In this document: positions 1-8,609 of the stretch, piece after piece
Position numbering within the stretch: the stretch's first letter is position 1
Layout: every line of letters starts with the position of its first letter
From: Pseudomonas ovata
GTDB taxonomy: Bacteria > Pseudomonadota > Gammaproteobacteria > Pseudomonadales > Pseudomonadaceae
Reading direction: 5' to 3'
NCBI RefSeq assembly: GCF_003131185.1
Contig: NZ_QFFU01000006.1
Location: forward strand, 62,001-126,000
DNA: 64,000 nucleotides
Program-made: the position numbers and the translations under genes
Notes under the pieces: model-generated
Told to the model about the DNA's origin: nothing
The model's database searches: none
What the model saw: the letters and a program-made list of their open reading frames with translations, nothing else

Positions 1-273
1 GTGCTCAATGAGCTGGGGCTGATGCAGGCGGCCGACCTGTTGTGCACGCAGGCCGATACGCTGTTGACGCTCAACGCGGCACGCCTGGCGAAGGGCCGCT
101 CGATCATGACCACGCTGGGCATCAATGGTGTGCCGGCACTGGTGGTCGGCCAGGGCGAAAACCTGCGTGCGGTGGACACCAGCGGGCTGTTTACCCGCCT
201 GGAGGCCGTGCTGGAGACCCTGGCTGTGAGCAGTGGAGCGGCAGGGTCCGCACTTATCAGACACACCGTATGA
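1..273 (+). CDS. DsbA-family thioredoxin-fold protein, C-terminal part (partial)
   Basis: The reading frame is open from the first base, so the true start lies upstream of the window and only about the last 90 residues are present. The segment has helix-rich sequence followed by GINGVPALVV, which resembles the cis-proline loop of DsbA-like oxidoreductases (usually G-V/T-P at this place). The CxxC active site would lie outside the window. The family call rests on this short motif and on the general layout, so it is tentative. The downstream REP palindrome pair may end its transcript. Confidence 0.5.
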   Translation: MLNELGLMQAADLLCTQADTLLTLNAARLAKGRSIMTTLGINGVPALVVGQGENLRAVDTSGLFTRLEAVLETLAVSSGAAGSALIRHTV

Positions 274-295
274 TCGGCCTGGAATCACCCCCATA

Positions 296-379
296 GGCGC
301 GACCAGCGGTCGCGAATGCAATCTTTCAGGCCCTGACGATTTTGCATGAACCGGCCCTTTCGCGACCGCTAGTCGCGCC
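296..379. repeat. Inverted pair of REP-like palindromes (GCGACCAGCGGTCGC family)
   Basis: Two arms of about 21 bases, 296-316 and 359-379, are inverted copies with one mismatch; the core reads GCGACCAGCGGTCGCGAA. They flank about 42 bases and lie between two convergent genes, where a folded RNA could act as a bidirectional terminator. The same family recurs at 52611-52676. Confidence 0.8.
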
Positions 380-410
380 TGCAGCCTCAGCGTCAAGCGT
401 CGCGAAATTG

Positions 411-674
411 TCACTCGGCTTTGGCAGCATTGATCAGCTCGTTCAAGGCATCGGGCTGGCTCTTGAATGCACGGGCGAAGACATCGCGGTTCTTGGCCAT
501 GTAGATCCCGGCCTCTTCAAGCTGCTCTTCGCTTAACGAAGGTATGGCGTTTTTCAGGACTGATCCAAGCAACTCGGCGAGTTCCAGCATCTTGTCATGA
601 CGGTCAGCTTCGGCTTTATCCATGAACAAACGCTCCAGATCTCGGCTGCTGCGGTATACCACTTCGACGGCCAT
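411..674 (-). CDS. yebG: YebG family DNA-damage-inducible protein
   Basis: The 87-residue product starts MAVEVVYRSS and has the block ADRHDKMLELAELL, matching the E. coli YebG pattern (MAVEVKY at the N-terminus, then ADAYDKMLDTADLL). YebG is a small LexA-controlled SOS protein whose biochemical role is unsettled. The start is fixed by the ATG at 674. A perfect 16-base LexA box lies 39-54 bases upstream of the start codon, which strongly supports SOS control. The gene is monocistronic, with a REP pair beyond its 3' end and psiE divergent on the other side. Confidence 0.9.
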   Translation of the reverse strand: MAVEVVYRSSRDLERLFMDKAEADRHDKMLELAELLGSVLKNAIPSLSEEQLEEAGIYMAKNRDVFARAFKSQPDALNELINAAKAE

Positions 675-712
675 TCACCACCTCACAAGCCTTCCAGATG
701 AAATTACGATAA

Positions 713-728
713 CTGTGTTTTTATACAG
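713..728. promoter_or_regulatory. LexA (SOS) box upstream of yebG
   Basis: CTG, ten AT-rich bases, then CAG (CTGTGTTTTTATACAG) is a full match to the gamma-proteobacterial LexA consensus CTG-N10-CAG. It lies in the yebG-psiE divergent region, close to yebG. Confidence 0.88.
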
Positions 729-891
729 TGCCGAGCATACGCCATTCTGCCCCTCCATGCATAGTGGCTCATGAGGTTCTTTTCAGTGGCGAGGGTGCCC
801 TTGCGACAACTGGCCGCGCCTGCGGCACTGGATCTGGCCTTGATCCTGCTTTACAAACCCCGCACGAATCAGGGTCTTGAGGAAACAGAAC

Positions 892-1365
892 ATGAAGTGG
901 GCAAACAACAGCCGCAAGCGCATGCACGATGGCGCCAATTCCATCGGGAACCTGCTGGTCGAGGGGTTTCACTATATGGGGCTGTTCGCCATTGGCGGGG
1001 TCACCGCCTGGGCCTCGGTCATGGCCTTCATGGAGATGCTCGACAAGGGGCATGCCAGTATTGATGACATCCTGCTGCTGTTCATCTACCTGGAGCTGGG
1101 GGCGATGGTGGGGATCTATTTCAAGACCAACCACCTCCCGATCCGCTTTTTGCTGTACATCGCCATCACCGCGCTGACCCGCTACCTGATCGGTGATGTC
1201 TCGCACCACAAGGCACCGGAAGTGGGCCTGCTGTACATGTGCGGCGGGATCTTCCTGCTGGCGCTGTCAGTCGTGGCGGTGCGCTATGCCTCGTACAAGT
1301 TTCCGTCCAGCAAGGCGATCGACTCGACCGGCGAGTACGTCGGCGATAACGTCTCGGAAAAATGA
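892..1365 (+). CDS. psiE: PsiE family phosphate-starvation-inducible membrane protein
   Basis: The product is about 157 residues with four hydrophobic stretches: GLFAIGGVTAWASVMAF, DILLLFIYLELGAMVGIYF, RFLLYIAITALTRYL and LLYMCGGIFLLALSVVAV. The block LELGAMVGIYFKTNHLPIRF and the HHKAPE segment are typical of PsiE. The ATG at 892 is preferred over an in-frame TTG at 877 because GAGGA sits just before it. No Pho box (paired CTGTCAT) was seen upstream, so phosphate control is not supported by the sequence. A clear hairpin terminator follows the stop codon. Confidence 0.87.
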   Translation: MKWANNSRKRMHDGANSIGNLLVEGFHYMGLFAIGGVTAWASVMAFMEMLDKGHASIDDILLLFIYLELGAMVGIYFKTNHLPIRFLLYIAITALTRYLIGDVSHHKAPEVGLLYMCGGIFLLALSVVAVRYASYKFPSSKAIDSTGEYVGDNVSEK

Positions 1366-1394
1366 GGGCGGGGTGAGTCACTGCGCCAGATAAC

Positions 1395-1425
1395 AAAATG
1401 CCCCGTCATTGTGCGGGGCATTTTT
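1395..1425. terminator. Bidirectional intrinsic terminator (psiE / DUF3509 gene)
   Basis: AAAATGCCCC and GGGGCATTTT form a ten-base-pair stem around a short loop, with A and T tracts on both sides. It lies between convergent genes and can serve both. Confidence 0.88.
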
Positions 1426-1444
1426 GTCTGTGCGGCGTGTTCAG

Positions 1445-1789
1445 TCAGAGACCGGCCGCCAGGTTGGGGCGGCTGCGCAGCCACTGGTGCGGCGTGGCGG
1501 GGACGGTCAACTGTTTGATCCGGTCACTATCGGTCATGGCCGCCAGGATGCTCACGGCACTGTGCCCTTGCTCGATGGCAATGCCGAACTGCACGCTCTC
1601 GATCAGGCGGCGCAGGCGCTTGGGCTCATTGCGCTGCTCGGGGCTGATCAGCCGTTTGGCGACCACGCCGGCATCGTTGGACAACGTCAGCATGATGCTG
1701 CCGTCCAGTCCTTGAATACTGAGGTTCACCCGGTAGTCGGGGTGAAAGGTGTCAGTGATCATCTGAAAAGGATTGTCCGGGTTGTCCAT
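1445..1789 (-). CDS. DUF3509 domain-containing protein
   Basis: The product is about 114 residues and begins MDNPDNPFQMITDTFHPDYR. The NPFQ(M/L)ITDxF start followed by VNLSIQGLDGSIMLTLSND is the signature of the Pseudomonas DUF3509 family, whose function is unknown. The frame continues 96 bases upstream to an ATG at 1885, but the ATG at 1789 fits the family start and has AGGT upstream. The protein is soluble, with no signal peptide. A QRNEPKRLRRLIE segment in the middle is basic. It shares a terminator with the convergent psiE. Confidence 0.75.
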   Translation of the reverse strand: MDNPDNPFQMITDTFHPDYRVNLSIQGLDGSIMLTLSNDAGVVAKRLISPEQRNEPKRLRRLIESVQFGIAIEQGHSAVSILAAMTDSDRIKQLTVPATPHQWLRSRPNLAAGL

Positions 1790-2024
1790 GGTTGATACCT
1801 GCTCATGAGTTCTGCATAACGTAGGTTCTGCATAAGTTGACCGGGTACTGCTCCCTTTGGTTCTCGATGGCAGATAAGCGGTCACGGATGGATCGGGTTC
1901 GATACAGCGTAGTCGTCCGGCTCGTGTTGCGGTGGTACATCCGCGACGGTTGTGGCGTCAGGGGCGACGTCAGGGTTCATGCACGCTTCAGGCCATAGCT
2001 GACTTTACAAACACCCGGACACAA

Positions 2025-2051
2025 AAAAGCGGGCCATCAAGGCCCGCTTTT
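2025..2051. terminator. Intrinsic terminator of the HPF-family gene
   Basis: AAAAGCGGGCC, a five-base loop and GGCCCGCTTTT form an eleven-base-pair stem just beyond the minus-strand stop codon at 2073. A run of T on the minus strand follows. Confidence 0.88.
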
Positions 2052-2072
2052 GTCAGTACTCGGGGATGCAGA

Positions 2073-2501
2073 TCAAACCAGGCGTGCGACTTCCTGCTCC
2101 TGCTCTTTTTCCAGAAATTCTTCTTCCAGCAGCGCATCGGCGCTCTCGACCTGGATGTCATCGGCCGGGGTCAGCGCGACATTGCGTTGCTTGTCGCGCA
2201 GCTTGCCGACCAGGTGCTCCAGGGCGTGGTCCATCTTGACTGCTGCGCCGTCGATGGCCAGTTCAAGCGTGTCAGCCTTGTGGGTCACCGAGATCGGCTG
2301 GTGGCCTTTGGGGCGGGCTTCAAGCTGGCAACGAATATCGTTCGGGCCGGTTTTGTCGCCGTTTTCGTCGCGCAGATAGACTTCAACGCGGGTCAGGTAA
2401 TCGTCATAACGTTCGAGCGTGCTTTCAAGGGTACTACGAACCCAATTCTCCAGTCGGATGCTGCTTTCGATGTGGTTATCGCTGTTGACCTGGATTTGCA
2501 T
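2073..2501 (-). CDS. HPF/RaiA-family ribosome-associated protein
   Basis: The 142-residue protein begins MQIQVNSDNHIESS and carries the S30AE/sigma-54-modulation fold layout: LENWVRSTLESTLERYDDYLTRVEVYLRDENG, then a CQLEARPKGHQPISV strand, then a basic helix (DHALEHLVGKLRDKQR). Family members bind the 30S subunit or 70S dimers in stationary phase. This one is longer than the ~100-residue HPF encoded near rpoN in Pseudomonas, with an acidic tail (ALLEEEFLEKEQEQE). It is therefore probably a paralogue, and its exact ribosome role is inferred. It is transcribed alone and has its own terminator. Confidence 0.75.
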   Translation of the reverse strand: MQIQVNSDNHIESSIRLENWVRSTLESTLERYDDYLTRVEVYLRDENGDKTGPNDIRCQLEARPKGHQPISVTHKADTLELAIDGAAVKMDHALEHLVGKLRDKQRNVALTPADDIQVESADALLEEEFLEKEQEQEVARLV

Positions 2502-2666
2502 AATTAATCCTTACTAAGGCTTGGCTCGTTCGAGGGAAGACGCAGGGCTCCTGAGCAGCCCAGGCGTTTATTTCCCCTCTCGATTACAGTGTTGGCGCTA
2601 AACGATTGATATTTCAAGCCCCCTCATGGAAGAAATATTTCGCAGTAAAAATTTAACATCCTCATT

Positions 2667-2733
2667 CGTAGGAGCCGCTCCAGCCGCGAAAATCGGTGAA
2701 AAAGCCTGTTTCGCGGCTAAAGCCGCTCCTACG
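2667..2733. repeat. REP-like inverted pair (GTAGGAGCCGCT type)
   Basis: CGTAGGAGCCGCT(CCAG)CCGCGAA at 2667-2690 is an imperfect inverted copy of TTCGCGGCTAAAGCCGCTCC... ending at 2733. This is the usual Pseudomonas REP layout, with a GTAGGAG head and a GCGGC palindrome. It lies just downstream of fecA. Confidence 0.8.
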
Positions 2734-2750
2734 GTGGCGAATGGCATGCA

Positions 2751-5105
2751 TCAAAATGCCACAGAGGTCTGCACGTAAATGGTGCGTGGCTCGCCCACAT
2801 ATTTACCTTTGTTGTTGTCATCGAACGAGCGGGTGAAGTATTCGCGGTTAAACATGTTCTTCACCCCGACCGCCACATTCAGGTCCGACAGCTGCGGGCC
2901 GAAATCGTAGGCGGCACGTGTGCCGACGACCATGTAGCCCGGAATCTTGCCGGTGCTGCCGTCGGCGCTCTCAGTGCGGGTGTTGGCATTGTCGGCGAAC
3001 TGAGCGCTCTGGAAGGCGCTGTCGAGGTTGAGCTTCCAGGGTCCTTCGGTGTAGCTCACGCCCAGCGTGCCCTTGTGGCGGGACGAGAAGGGCACGCGGT
3101 TGCCCTTGTTTGGACCGTCTTCGCGAATGGTCGCATCGACAAAGGCATAGCTGGCGTACACATCGAAGCCGGTCAAGACCGGGCTCAGGCCGTCCAGGGC
3201 GTAGTTGATGCTGGTCTCGACGCCCTGGTGCCGGGTTTCGCCGCGGGCAATCACGCTGTCATTGGTCTGATTGCTTTCGTACTGATTGTCGAAGTTGATC
3301 AGGAACACGCCGATTTCGGCGCGCAGGCCGCCATTGTCGTAGCGCGTGCCCAGTTCCCAGGTGCGGGCCTTCTCGGGTTTGACTTCGCCGCCGCTGACCC
3401 GGTTGGGCATCTGGCTGTACTGCACGCTGCCGAACGAGCCTTCGGTGTTGGCGTACAGGTTCCAGCTGTCGGTCAGGTGATACAGCACGTTGAGCGCCGG
3501 CAGGGCGGTGGTGTAGTCGCCCTGGTACTTGACGTCGGTCAGGTTGTTGTTCTGCGCGGTGTCGATCATCTCGTAGCGAACGCCCGGGGTGATGGTCCAC
3601 TGGCCGATGTCGATGCGGTCGTCGATATAGAACGCATGGGCCTCGGTGGCGCCACGGGTGTCGCGGTCGTTGCGGCTGGCCGTGGTCGGCAAGTCGCCGG
3701 TGACTGGCTCGCGAAAGCGCAGTTCATGACCTGCTTCATTGATGTAGCGGTAGCCCACGCCGACTTCGTGCCAGCTTTCACCTAGCGCAAACCCCTGCGA
3801 GAAGCGGGTTTCCAGGCCGCGTACCCAGTATTCGCGTGGCGACAGCGACACGAACGACGCCTGGTCCAGGTAACCGCTGCGCAGGGTCTTGGTGAAGAAG
3901 GTGTTGGCGGTGAACACCCGGGCGTCCTGTTCGTAGCGGTAACCGAAGTTCACCAGCGTACGCCGGCCCCAGAACTTGTCTTTCGGGCGCGTGGACTGGT
4001 ACGGGTCTTCCTTGTAGGCGGCCACGCTCAGGCCGCCGGGCATGTCGGCTTCGCCCTCGTAATACTGGGCCATGGCATTGAGGCTGTTGGCCTCGTCGAT
4101 CTGGTATTTGCCCTTGAGAATCAAATCGTCGATCTGCGTGTCGCTGTGCTCGCGCCAGTCACCACCGCGCACGCCGGAGTACAGGATAGCGCCGCCCAGA
4201 CCGTTGTCGGCGGTGCCGCCGGCCAGCAGGTTGCCGGTGCTCTTGAAGCCGTCCTGGCTGGACGACGGGCTGACCTGGGTCTGCACGCTGCCCTTGACGG
4301 TCGGCTCATCGGGGATGGCGCGGGTCACGAAGTTGACCACGCCGCCGACGTTCTGCGGGCCGTAGCGCACCGCGCCACCGCCGCGCACCACATCCACCGC
4401 GTCCATGTTGCCCAGGCTGAGCGGCGCCAGCGACAACTGCGGCTGGCCGTAGGGGGCGAAGGGCACCGGGATGCCATCCATCAGCACCGTGGAGCGCGAC
4501 GCCAGGCGCGGGTTGAGACCACGGATGCCGAAATTCAGCGCCATGTCATGGCTGCCGGTGCCGTTATTTTCCGGGGCGTTGACGCCTGGAATACGATTGA
4601 GCACGTCGCGCGCACTGCTGGCGCCTGAGCGCTCGAATTCTTCACGGCGGATCACATCACGGGCGCCGGGGTGTTCAAAAACGTTGTCCTGCTTGGCCTC
4701 GCCCAGCCAGTCACCGACGATGCTCGAAGCGCCCAGCTCGATCGGTGCGCTGACCGCCGTGCTGGCGACCGGCTGCAGGGTGAAGCCTTCCTGGCCATCG
4801 GCGCGGGCCTGCAGGCCGGTGCCTTCCAGCAGCGCCGCCAGGCCTTGCTCGGGGGTGTACTGGCCTTGCAGGCCGCGGCTGCGCAAGCCCTGGGTCAGTT
4901 GCGAGCCATAGGAAATCAGCACGCCCGACTCGCGCCCGAACTGGTTCAGCGCCGCTTCCAGCTCGCTGGGGGCAATCTGGTACGCCTTGGCCGGCTGGGC
5001 ATCGGCCTGCGCCAGTGGCAGGCCGGCCAGCGACAGGCCGCCGGCAAAGATGACATGGCGCAGGGTGCGGACCAACGGCGACAGGTGAAGAGGGCGAGCA
5101 GACAT
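2751..5105 (-). CDS. fecA: FecA-like TonB-dependent receptor with signalling domain
   Basis: The product is about 784 residues. A signal peptide ends near ADA (residue 36). Residues ~40-105 form a secretin/TonB short N-terminal (STN) domain (YQIAPSELEAALNQFGRESG), the part that signals to a FecR-type anti-sigma factor. The plug follows, with GVNAPENNGTGSHD, FGIRGLNPRLASRSTVLMDG and DAVDVVRGGGAVRYGPQNVGG, closely resembling FecA, the ferric dicitrate receptor. The rest is a beta-barrel ending in QTSVAF with a terminal Phe. The ATG at 5105 is preferred to the one at 5153 because it puts the signal peptide at the N-terminus and has AAAGGA upstream. The matching fecI-fecR pair lies about 7.6 kb away, beyond the pqq operon. 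The substrate (ferric citrate or a related chelate) is inferred. Confidence 0.85.
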   Translation of the reverse strand: MSARPLHLSPLVRTLRHVIFAGGLSLAGLPLAQADAQPAKAYQIAPSELEAALNQFGRESGVLISYGSQLTQGLRSRGLQGQYTPEQGLAALLEGTGLQARADGQEGFTLQPVASTAVSAPIELGASSIVGDWLGEAKQDNVFEHPGARDVIRREEFERSGASSARDVLNRIPGVNAPENNGTGSHDMALNFGIRGLNPRLASRSTVLMDGIPVPFAPYGQPQLSLAPLSLGNMDAVDVVRGGGAVRYGPQNVGGVVNFVTRAIPDEPTVKGSVQTQVSPSSSQDGFKSTGNLLAGGTADNGLGGAILYSGVRGGDWREHSDTQIDDLILKGKYQIDEANSLNAMAQYYEGEADMPGGLSVAAYKEDPYQSTRPKDKFWGRRTLVNFGYRYEQDARVFTANTFFTKTLRSGYLDQASFVSLSPREYWVRGLETRFSQGFALGESWHEVGVGYRYINEAGHELRFREPVTGDLPTTASRNDRDTRGATEAHAFYIDDRIDIGQWTITPGVRYEMIDTAQNNNLTDVKYQGDYTTALPALNVLYHLTDSWNLYANTEGSFGSVQYSQMPNRVSGGEVKPEKARTWELGTRYDNGGLRAEIGVFLINFDNQYESNQTNDSVIARGETRHQGVETSINYALDGLSPVLTGFDVYASYAFVDATIREDGPNKGNRVPFSSRHKGTLGVSYTEGPWKLNLDSAFQSAQFADNANTRTESADGSTGKIPGYMVVGTRAAYDFGPQLSDLNVAVGVKNMFNREYFTRSFDDNNKGKYVGEPRTIYVQTSVAF

Positions 5106-5277
5106 TCGGGCGTCCTTTGACGTAAGGGGAGAGGTGCTTTTCCTGTCTGTCACGCGAGCGAGGCAAAACGGCTCAGTGAATATGAAAAATGTTTACTGTC
5201 CGCCGGTGGTTGCTGCCAGGGCACCCAGTCATTACCGTGAAGGCCGTTGCCCTGTGCACATCAAACCCCGAGGACGC

Positions 5278-7491
5278 ATGCCCCGTATCGAACGCCTGAC
5301 CTTGTCCAATGGCCTGAACCTGGTGCTCTGCCATACACCGTGTTTGACCCGCAGTGCAGCGGCGCTGCGGGTGGTGGCGGGCAGTCATGATGCACCACCG
5401 GCCTGGCCTGGGCTGGCGCATTTTCTCGAGCATCTGCTGTTTCTCGGCACCGAGCGATTCAGTCGCGAGGACGGTTTGATGGCCTTTGTGCAGCGCCACG
5501 GCGGGCAGCTCAACGCCAGCACCCGCGAGCGCGCCACCGACTATTTCTTTGAGCTGGCGCCTGCCGTGTTCGAGCCGGGCCTTGAGCGCTTGTGCGACAT
5601 GCTCGCCCACCCGCGGCTGGCCGTGGCCGAGCAGTGGCGCGAACGCGAAGTGCTGCATGCCGAGTTCATCGCCTGGGCACGCGACGCCGAGTCACGTCAT
5701 CAGCATCACCTGCTGCAACCGCTCAACCCGGCTCACCCGCTGCGCGGCTTTCATGCCGGTAACCGCTACAGCCTGCCGGTGCCGAACCCGGCCTTCCAGC
5801 GCGACCTGTGGGCTTTTCATCGGCAGTTCTATCAAGGCGCGCAGATGACCCTGTGCCTGAGCGGCCCGCAGTCATTGGCAACGCTGCGCCGGCTGGGCGA
5901 GCGCTACGGTGCGCTGTTCGCCACCGGTACGCGCGGCCTGCAACGGCCAGCGCCGCCATTGCTCGGCCACACCTCAGTGCCGTGTTCGCCGCCGGACCCG
6001 CAACGCCTGCACCTGCTGTTTGCCTGCGAAGACCTGCCCGTTGGCAGCGATGAAGCGGTGGCGTTTCTCTGCCATTGGTTGCACGGCATCGAAGGCTTCA
6101 AGGCCACGGCACGCTATCACTTCCAGGGCCAGTTACTGCTGGAGATCGAATGCCACCCGGCGAGCGCTGATACCGCCGCGCGCTTTTTCGATTGGCTGAG
6201 ATTTTTTGCCGGGCACTGGCCGCAGTGGGTCGAACAATATCGCCTGCTGCATCAGCGCCAGTGGCAGACCGGCAGTGTCCTGACCCTGGCCCGGCACTTG
6301 AGCGAACGCCAGCCGGCTGACTTGAGCGAGCCCGGCCAACAAGCCTTGCGCGTACTGCTCGGAAAACTGAGCCCTGATGTGCTGTTATGGCCCGTGCCGC
6401 TGGTAACGGTGCCCGCCATCGACTGGCCTCTGCCGCTCGCCAATCCGTTTCTGCAGATTCCGATCACCGACAACCGCGCTGTCAGCCTCTACCTGCACTG
6501 GCGCTTGTCCGGCGCGCACCCGGCGCTGTGGCGCAGGCTCGACGCCGGTCTTGAAGGCTTGCGCGAACAGGCCCGCCAGGCCGGGGTGCGCTTGCAGTTC
6601 AGCGCCGAGGCCGACAGCTGGCAACTGCGGCTTGGCGGCTTGCAGGCGCCGCTGCTCGCCGTGGCCCGGCAAGCGCTGGATAACCTGCGCACCGCCGATA
6701 GCGTCGCCCGGCCGGCACCGGCATTGATGCCCATCCGCCAGTTGCTCAAACGCTTGCCCGAGCTTTACCCCTACGCGCGCCCATCGCCGGCCGGCGATGA
6801 CGTGCAAGCGCTGTGGTCAGCCTCACGCTGGACCTCTCTGGCACTGGACCTGAATGACCACAAGGCGCTCGATGAACTGCTCCGGCACATGCCCGGCCAG
6901 CCGGCCGCTGCGCCTCATGCCTTGCCCGCGCCACGGCCCGGTCAGCATTGGCACGTTGAACCGTGCGAGTCATCAGAACACGCGCTACTGCTGTTTTGCC
7001 CGACGCCTTCGTCTACCCTGCGCGACGAAGCGGCCTGGCGTCTGCTTGCCCACCTGTTGCAAGCGCCTTTTTACCAGCGCCTGCGGGTCGAGCTGCAACT
7101 GGGTTATGCGGTGTTCAGCAGCCTGCGGCAACTGGACGGGCACACCGGCCTGCTGTTCGGCGTGCAGTCACCCGCCACCCCGGTCGCTGAACTGCTGGGC
7201 CATATCCAGGCGTTCATCCACGACCTGCCCGCCTTGATCATGGCCGCTGATCTGCCGGCCCAACGCCAGGCGCTGCTCGATCAACTGGGCATGTATGACG
7301 AGCAGACTTGCGAGTGGCAATGGCAGGCGCACCTGGCGGGGCGCGGGGCCGGCTATCTTGATGAGTTGGCTCTGGCGCTGGACGCGCTGGACAGCGATGC
7401 CCTGGTCCATGCCGCCGGGCAGTTGCGCAGGGGTGATGGCGGTGCATGGGTCATCGCCAGTCAGGTCATATCAAAACATTACCGAGCATGA
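5278..7491 (+). CDS. pqqF: PqqF, M16-family zinc peptidase of PQQ biosynthesis
   Basis: The product is about 737 residues. It carries the inverted zinc motif HxxEH at residues 48-52 (HFLEH) and a downstream Glu at ~129 (HAEF), as in pitrilysin-like M16 proteases. PqqF with PqqG/H-type partners cleaves the crosslinked Glu-Tyr product out of PqqA. The ATG at 5278 is chosen because GAGGA lies six bases upstream and the MPRIERLTLSNGL start fits M16 N-termini; earlier in-frame ATGs lack this. The C-terminal half has the weakly conserved inactive M16 repeat. The gene is first in the pqq operon, 60 bases before pqqA, and divergent from fecA. Confidence 0.92.
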   Translation: MPRIERLTLSNGLNLVLCHTPCLTRSAAALRVVAGSHDAPPAWPGLAHFLEHLLFLGTERFSREDGLMAFVQRHGGQLNASTRERATDYFFELAPAVFEPGLERLCDMLAHPRLAVAEQWREREVLHAEFIAWARDAESRHQHHLLQPLNPAHPLRGFHAGNRYSLPVPNPAFQRDLWAFHRQFYQGAQMTLCLSGPQSLATLRRLGERYGALFATGTRGLQRPAPPLLGHTSVPCSPPDPQRLHLLFACEDLPVGSDEAVAFLCHWLHGIEGFKATARYHFQGQLLLEIECHPASADTAARFFDWLRFFAGHWPQWVEQYRLLHQRQWQTGSVLTLARHLSERQPADLSEPGQQALRVLLGKLSPDVLLWPVPLVTVPAIDWPLPLANPFLQIPITDNRAVSLYLHWRLSGAHPALWRRLDAGLEGLREQARQAGVRLQFSAEADSWQLRLGGLQAPLLAVARQALDNLRTADSVARPAPALMPIRQLLKRLPELYPYARPSPAGDDVQALWSASRWTSLALDLNDHKALDELLRHMPGQPAAAPHALPAPRPGQHWHVEPCESSEHALLLFCPTPSSTLRDEAAWRLLAHLLQAPFYQRLRVELQLGYAVFSSLRQLDGHTGLLFGVQSPATPVAELLGHIQAFIHDLPALIMAADLPAQRQALLDQLGMYDEQTCEWQWQAHLAGRGAGYLDELALALDALDSDALVHAAGQLRRGDGGAWVIASQVISKHYRA

Positions 7492-7551
7492 ACGTCTGCG
7501 CCAATCAGCGGACTAAACCTTACGACACCCACCCCAACCAAGGAGTCTGTT

Positions 7552-7623
7552 ATGTGGACCAAGCCTGCCTACACTGATCTGCGCATCGGTTTCGAAGTCA
7601 CCATGTACTTCGCCAACCGTTGA
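7552..7623 (+). CDS. pqqA: PqqA, PQQ precursor peptide
   Basis: A 23-codon gene starts after a strong AAGGAG. The peptide opens [19 protein letters not shown]. Glu15 and Tyr19, the two residues that are crosslinked and become the PQQ skeleton, are both present in the E-x-x-x-Y spacing. It is bound by PqqD and modified by PqqE. Its position between pqqF and pqqB is standard for Pseudomonas. A hairpin with a T-rich tail directly after it probably makes pqqA mRNA more abundant than the downstream message. Confidence 0.96.
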
Positions 7624-7637
7624 GTCTGTGCTTCAAC

Positions 7638-7666
7638 AAGCCTCGGTTCGCCGGGGCTTTTTCGTT
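7638..7666 (+). terminator. Attenuator-like hairpin between pqqA and pqqB
   Basis: AAGCCTCGG, a TTCG tetraloop and CCGGGGCTT form a nine-pair stem with one G-T pair, followed by TTTTTCGTTTT. This is an intrinsic terminator placed inside the operon 14 bases after the pqqA stop. It is likely leaky, since pqqB-E have no other obvious promoter. Confidence 0.82.
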
Positions 7667-7688
7667 TTCCTGATGGCCCGGAACCTCC

Positions 7689-8600
7689 ATGTTCATCCAG
7701 ATTCTAGGATCGGCCGCCGGTGGCGGCTTTCCCCAGTGGAACTGCAACTGCGCCAATTGCGCCGGCTTTCGCGATGGCAGCCTGCGGGCCACGGCGCGCA
7801 CCCAGTCGTCGATTGCCCTGTCCGATGACGGGGTCAACTGGGTGCTTTGCAACGCCTCGCCGGATATCCGCACGCAACTGCAGGGTTTTGCTCCGATGCA
7901 ACCGGGCCGGGCGCTGCGCGACACCGGCATCAGCGCCATCGTCTTGATGGACAGCCAGATTGACCACACGACGGGGCTTTTGAGCCTGCGCGAGGGCTGC
8001 CCGCATCAGGTGTGGTGCACCGAGATGGTTCATCAGGACCTGAGCACCGGTTTCCCGCTGTTCGAAATGCTCAAGCACTGGAACGGCGGCCTGCAATGGC
8101 ACCGCATCGACTTGCAGGCCCCGTTCACCATCCCGGCCTGCCCGAACCTGCGCTTCAAGCCGTTTGCCCTGCGCAGCGCCGCACCGCCGTATTCACCGCA
8201 CCGTTTCGACCCGCATCCCGGTGACAACATCGGCCTGCTGGTCGAGGACGTCCGCACCGGCGGCACGCTGTTCTATGCGCCGGGCCTGGGCCAGGTGGAT
8301 GCGGCGCTGCGCGAGAAGATGCACAGCGCCGACTGCCTGCTGGTCGATGGCACGCTGTGGCACGACGACGAGATGCAACAACGCGGCGTCGGCACCCGCA
8401 CCGGTCGTGAAATGGGCCACTTGGCCCAGAGCGGTCCGGGCGGCATGCTGGAGGTGCTTGAAGGCTTCCCGCAGCAGCGCAAGGTGCTGATCCACATCAA
8501 CAACACCAACCCGATCCTCGACGAAGACTCGCCACAGCGCGCCGAACTGGCACGGCGCCAGGTCGAGGTCGCATTCGACGGCATGAGCCTGGAGCTTTAG
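7689..8600 (+). CDS. pqqB: PqqB, metallo-beta-lactamase-fold hydroxylase of PQQ biosynthesis
   Basis: The 303-residue product has the usual PqqB length. It starts [19 protein letters not shown], followed by the NCNCANC cysteine cluster that holds structural zinc. It has an [17 protein letters not shown] segment where metallo-beta-lactamase relatives carry the HxHxDH metal site. PqqB is thought to hydroxylate the tyrosine ring of the PqqA-derived intermediate. It ends with [17 protein letters not shown], well conserved in the family. pqqC follows within ten bases. Confidence 0.95.
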   Translation: MFIQILGSAAGGGFPQWNCNCANCAGFRDGSLRATARTQSSIALSDDGVNWVLCNASPDIRTQLQGFAPMQPGRALRDTGISAIVLMDSQIDHTTGLLSLREGCPHQVWCTEMVHQDLSTGFPLFEMLKHWNGGLQWHRIDLQAPFTIPACPNLRFKPFALRSAAPPYSPHRFDPHPGDNIGLLVEDVRTGGTLFYAPGLGQVDAALREKMHSADCLLVDGTLWHDDEMQQRGVGTRTGREMGHLAQSGPGGMLEVLEGFPQQRKVLIHINNTNPILDEDSPQRAELARRQVEVAFDGMSLEL

Positions 8601-8609
8601 GACATGACC

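Noticed and set aside
877..891. TTG start for psiE
   Set aside because: The ATG at 892 has a proper GAGGA site just upstream and the TTG does not.
5180..5206. Possible Fur box upstream of fecA (GAATATGAAAAATGTTTAC)
   Set aside because: Only about 11 of 19 consensus positions match; not enough to call, although iron control of fecA is expected.
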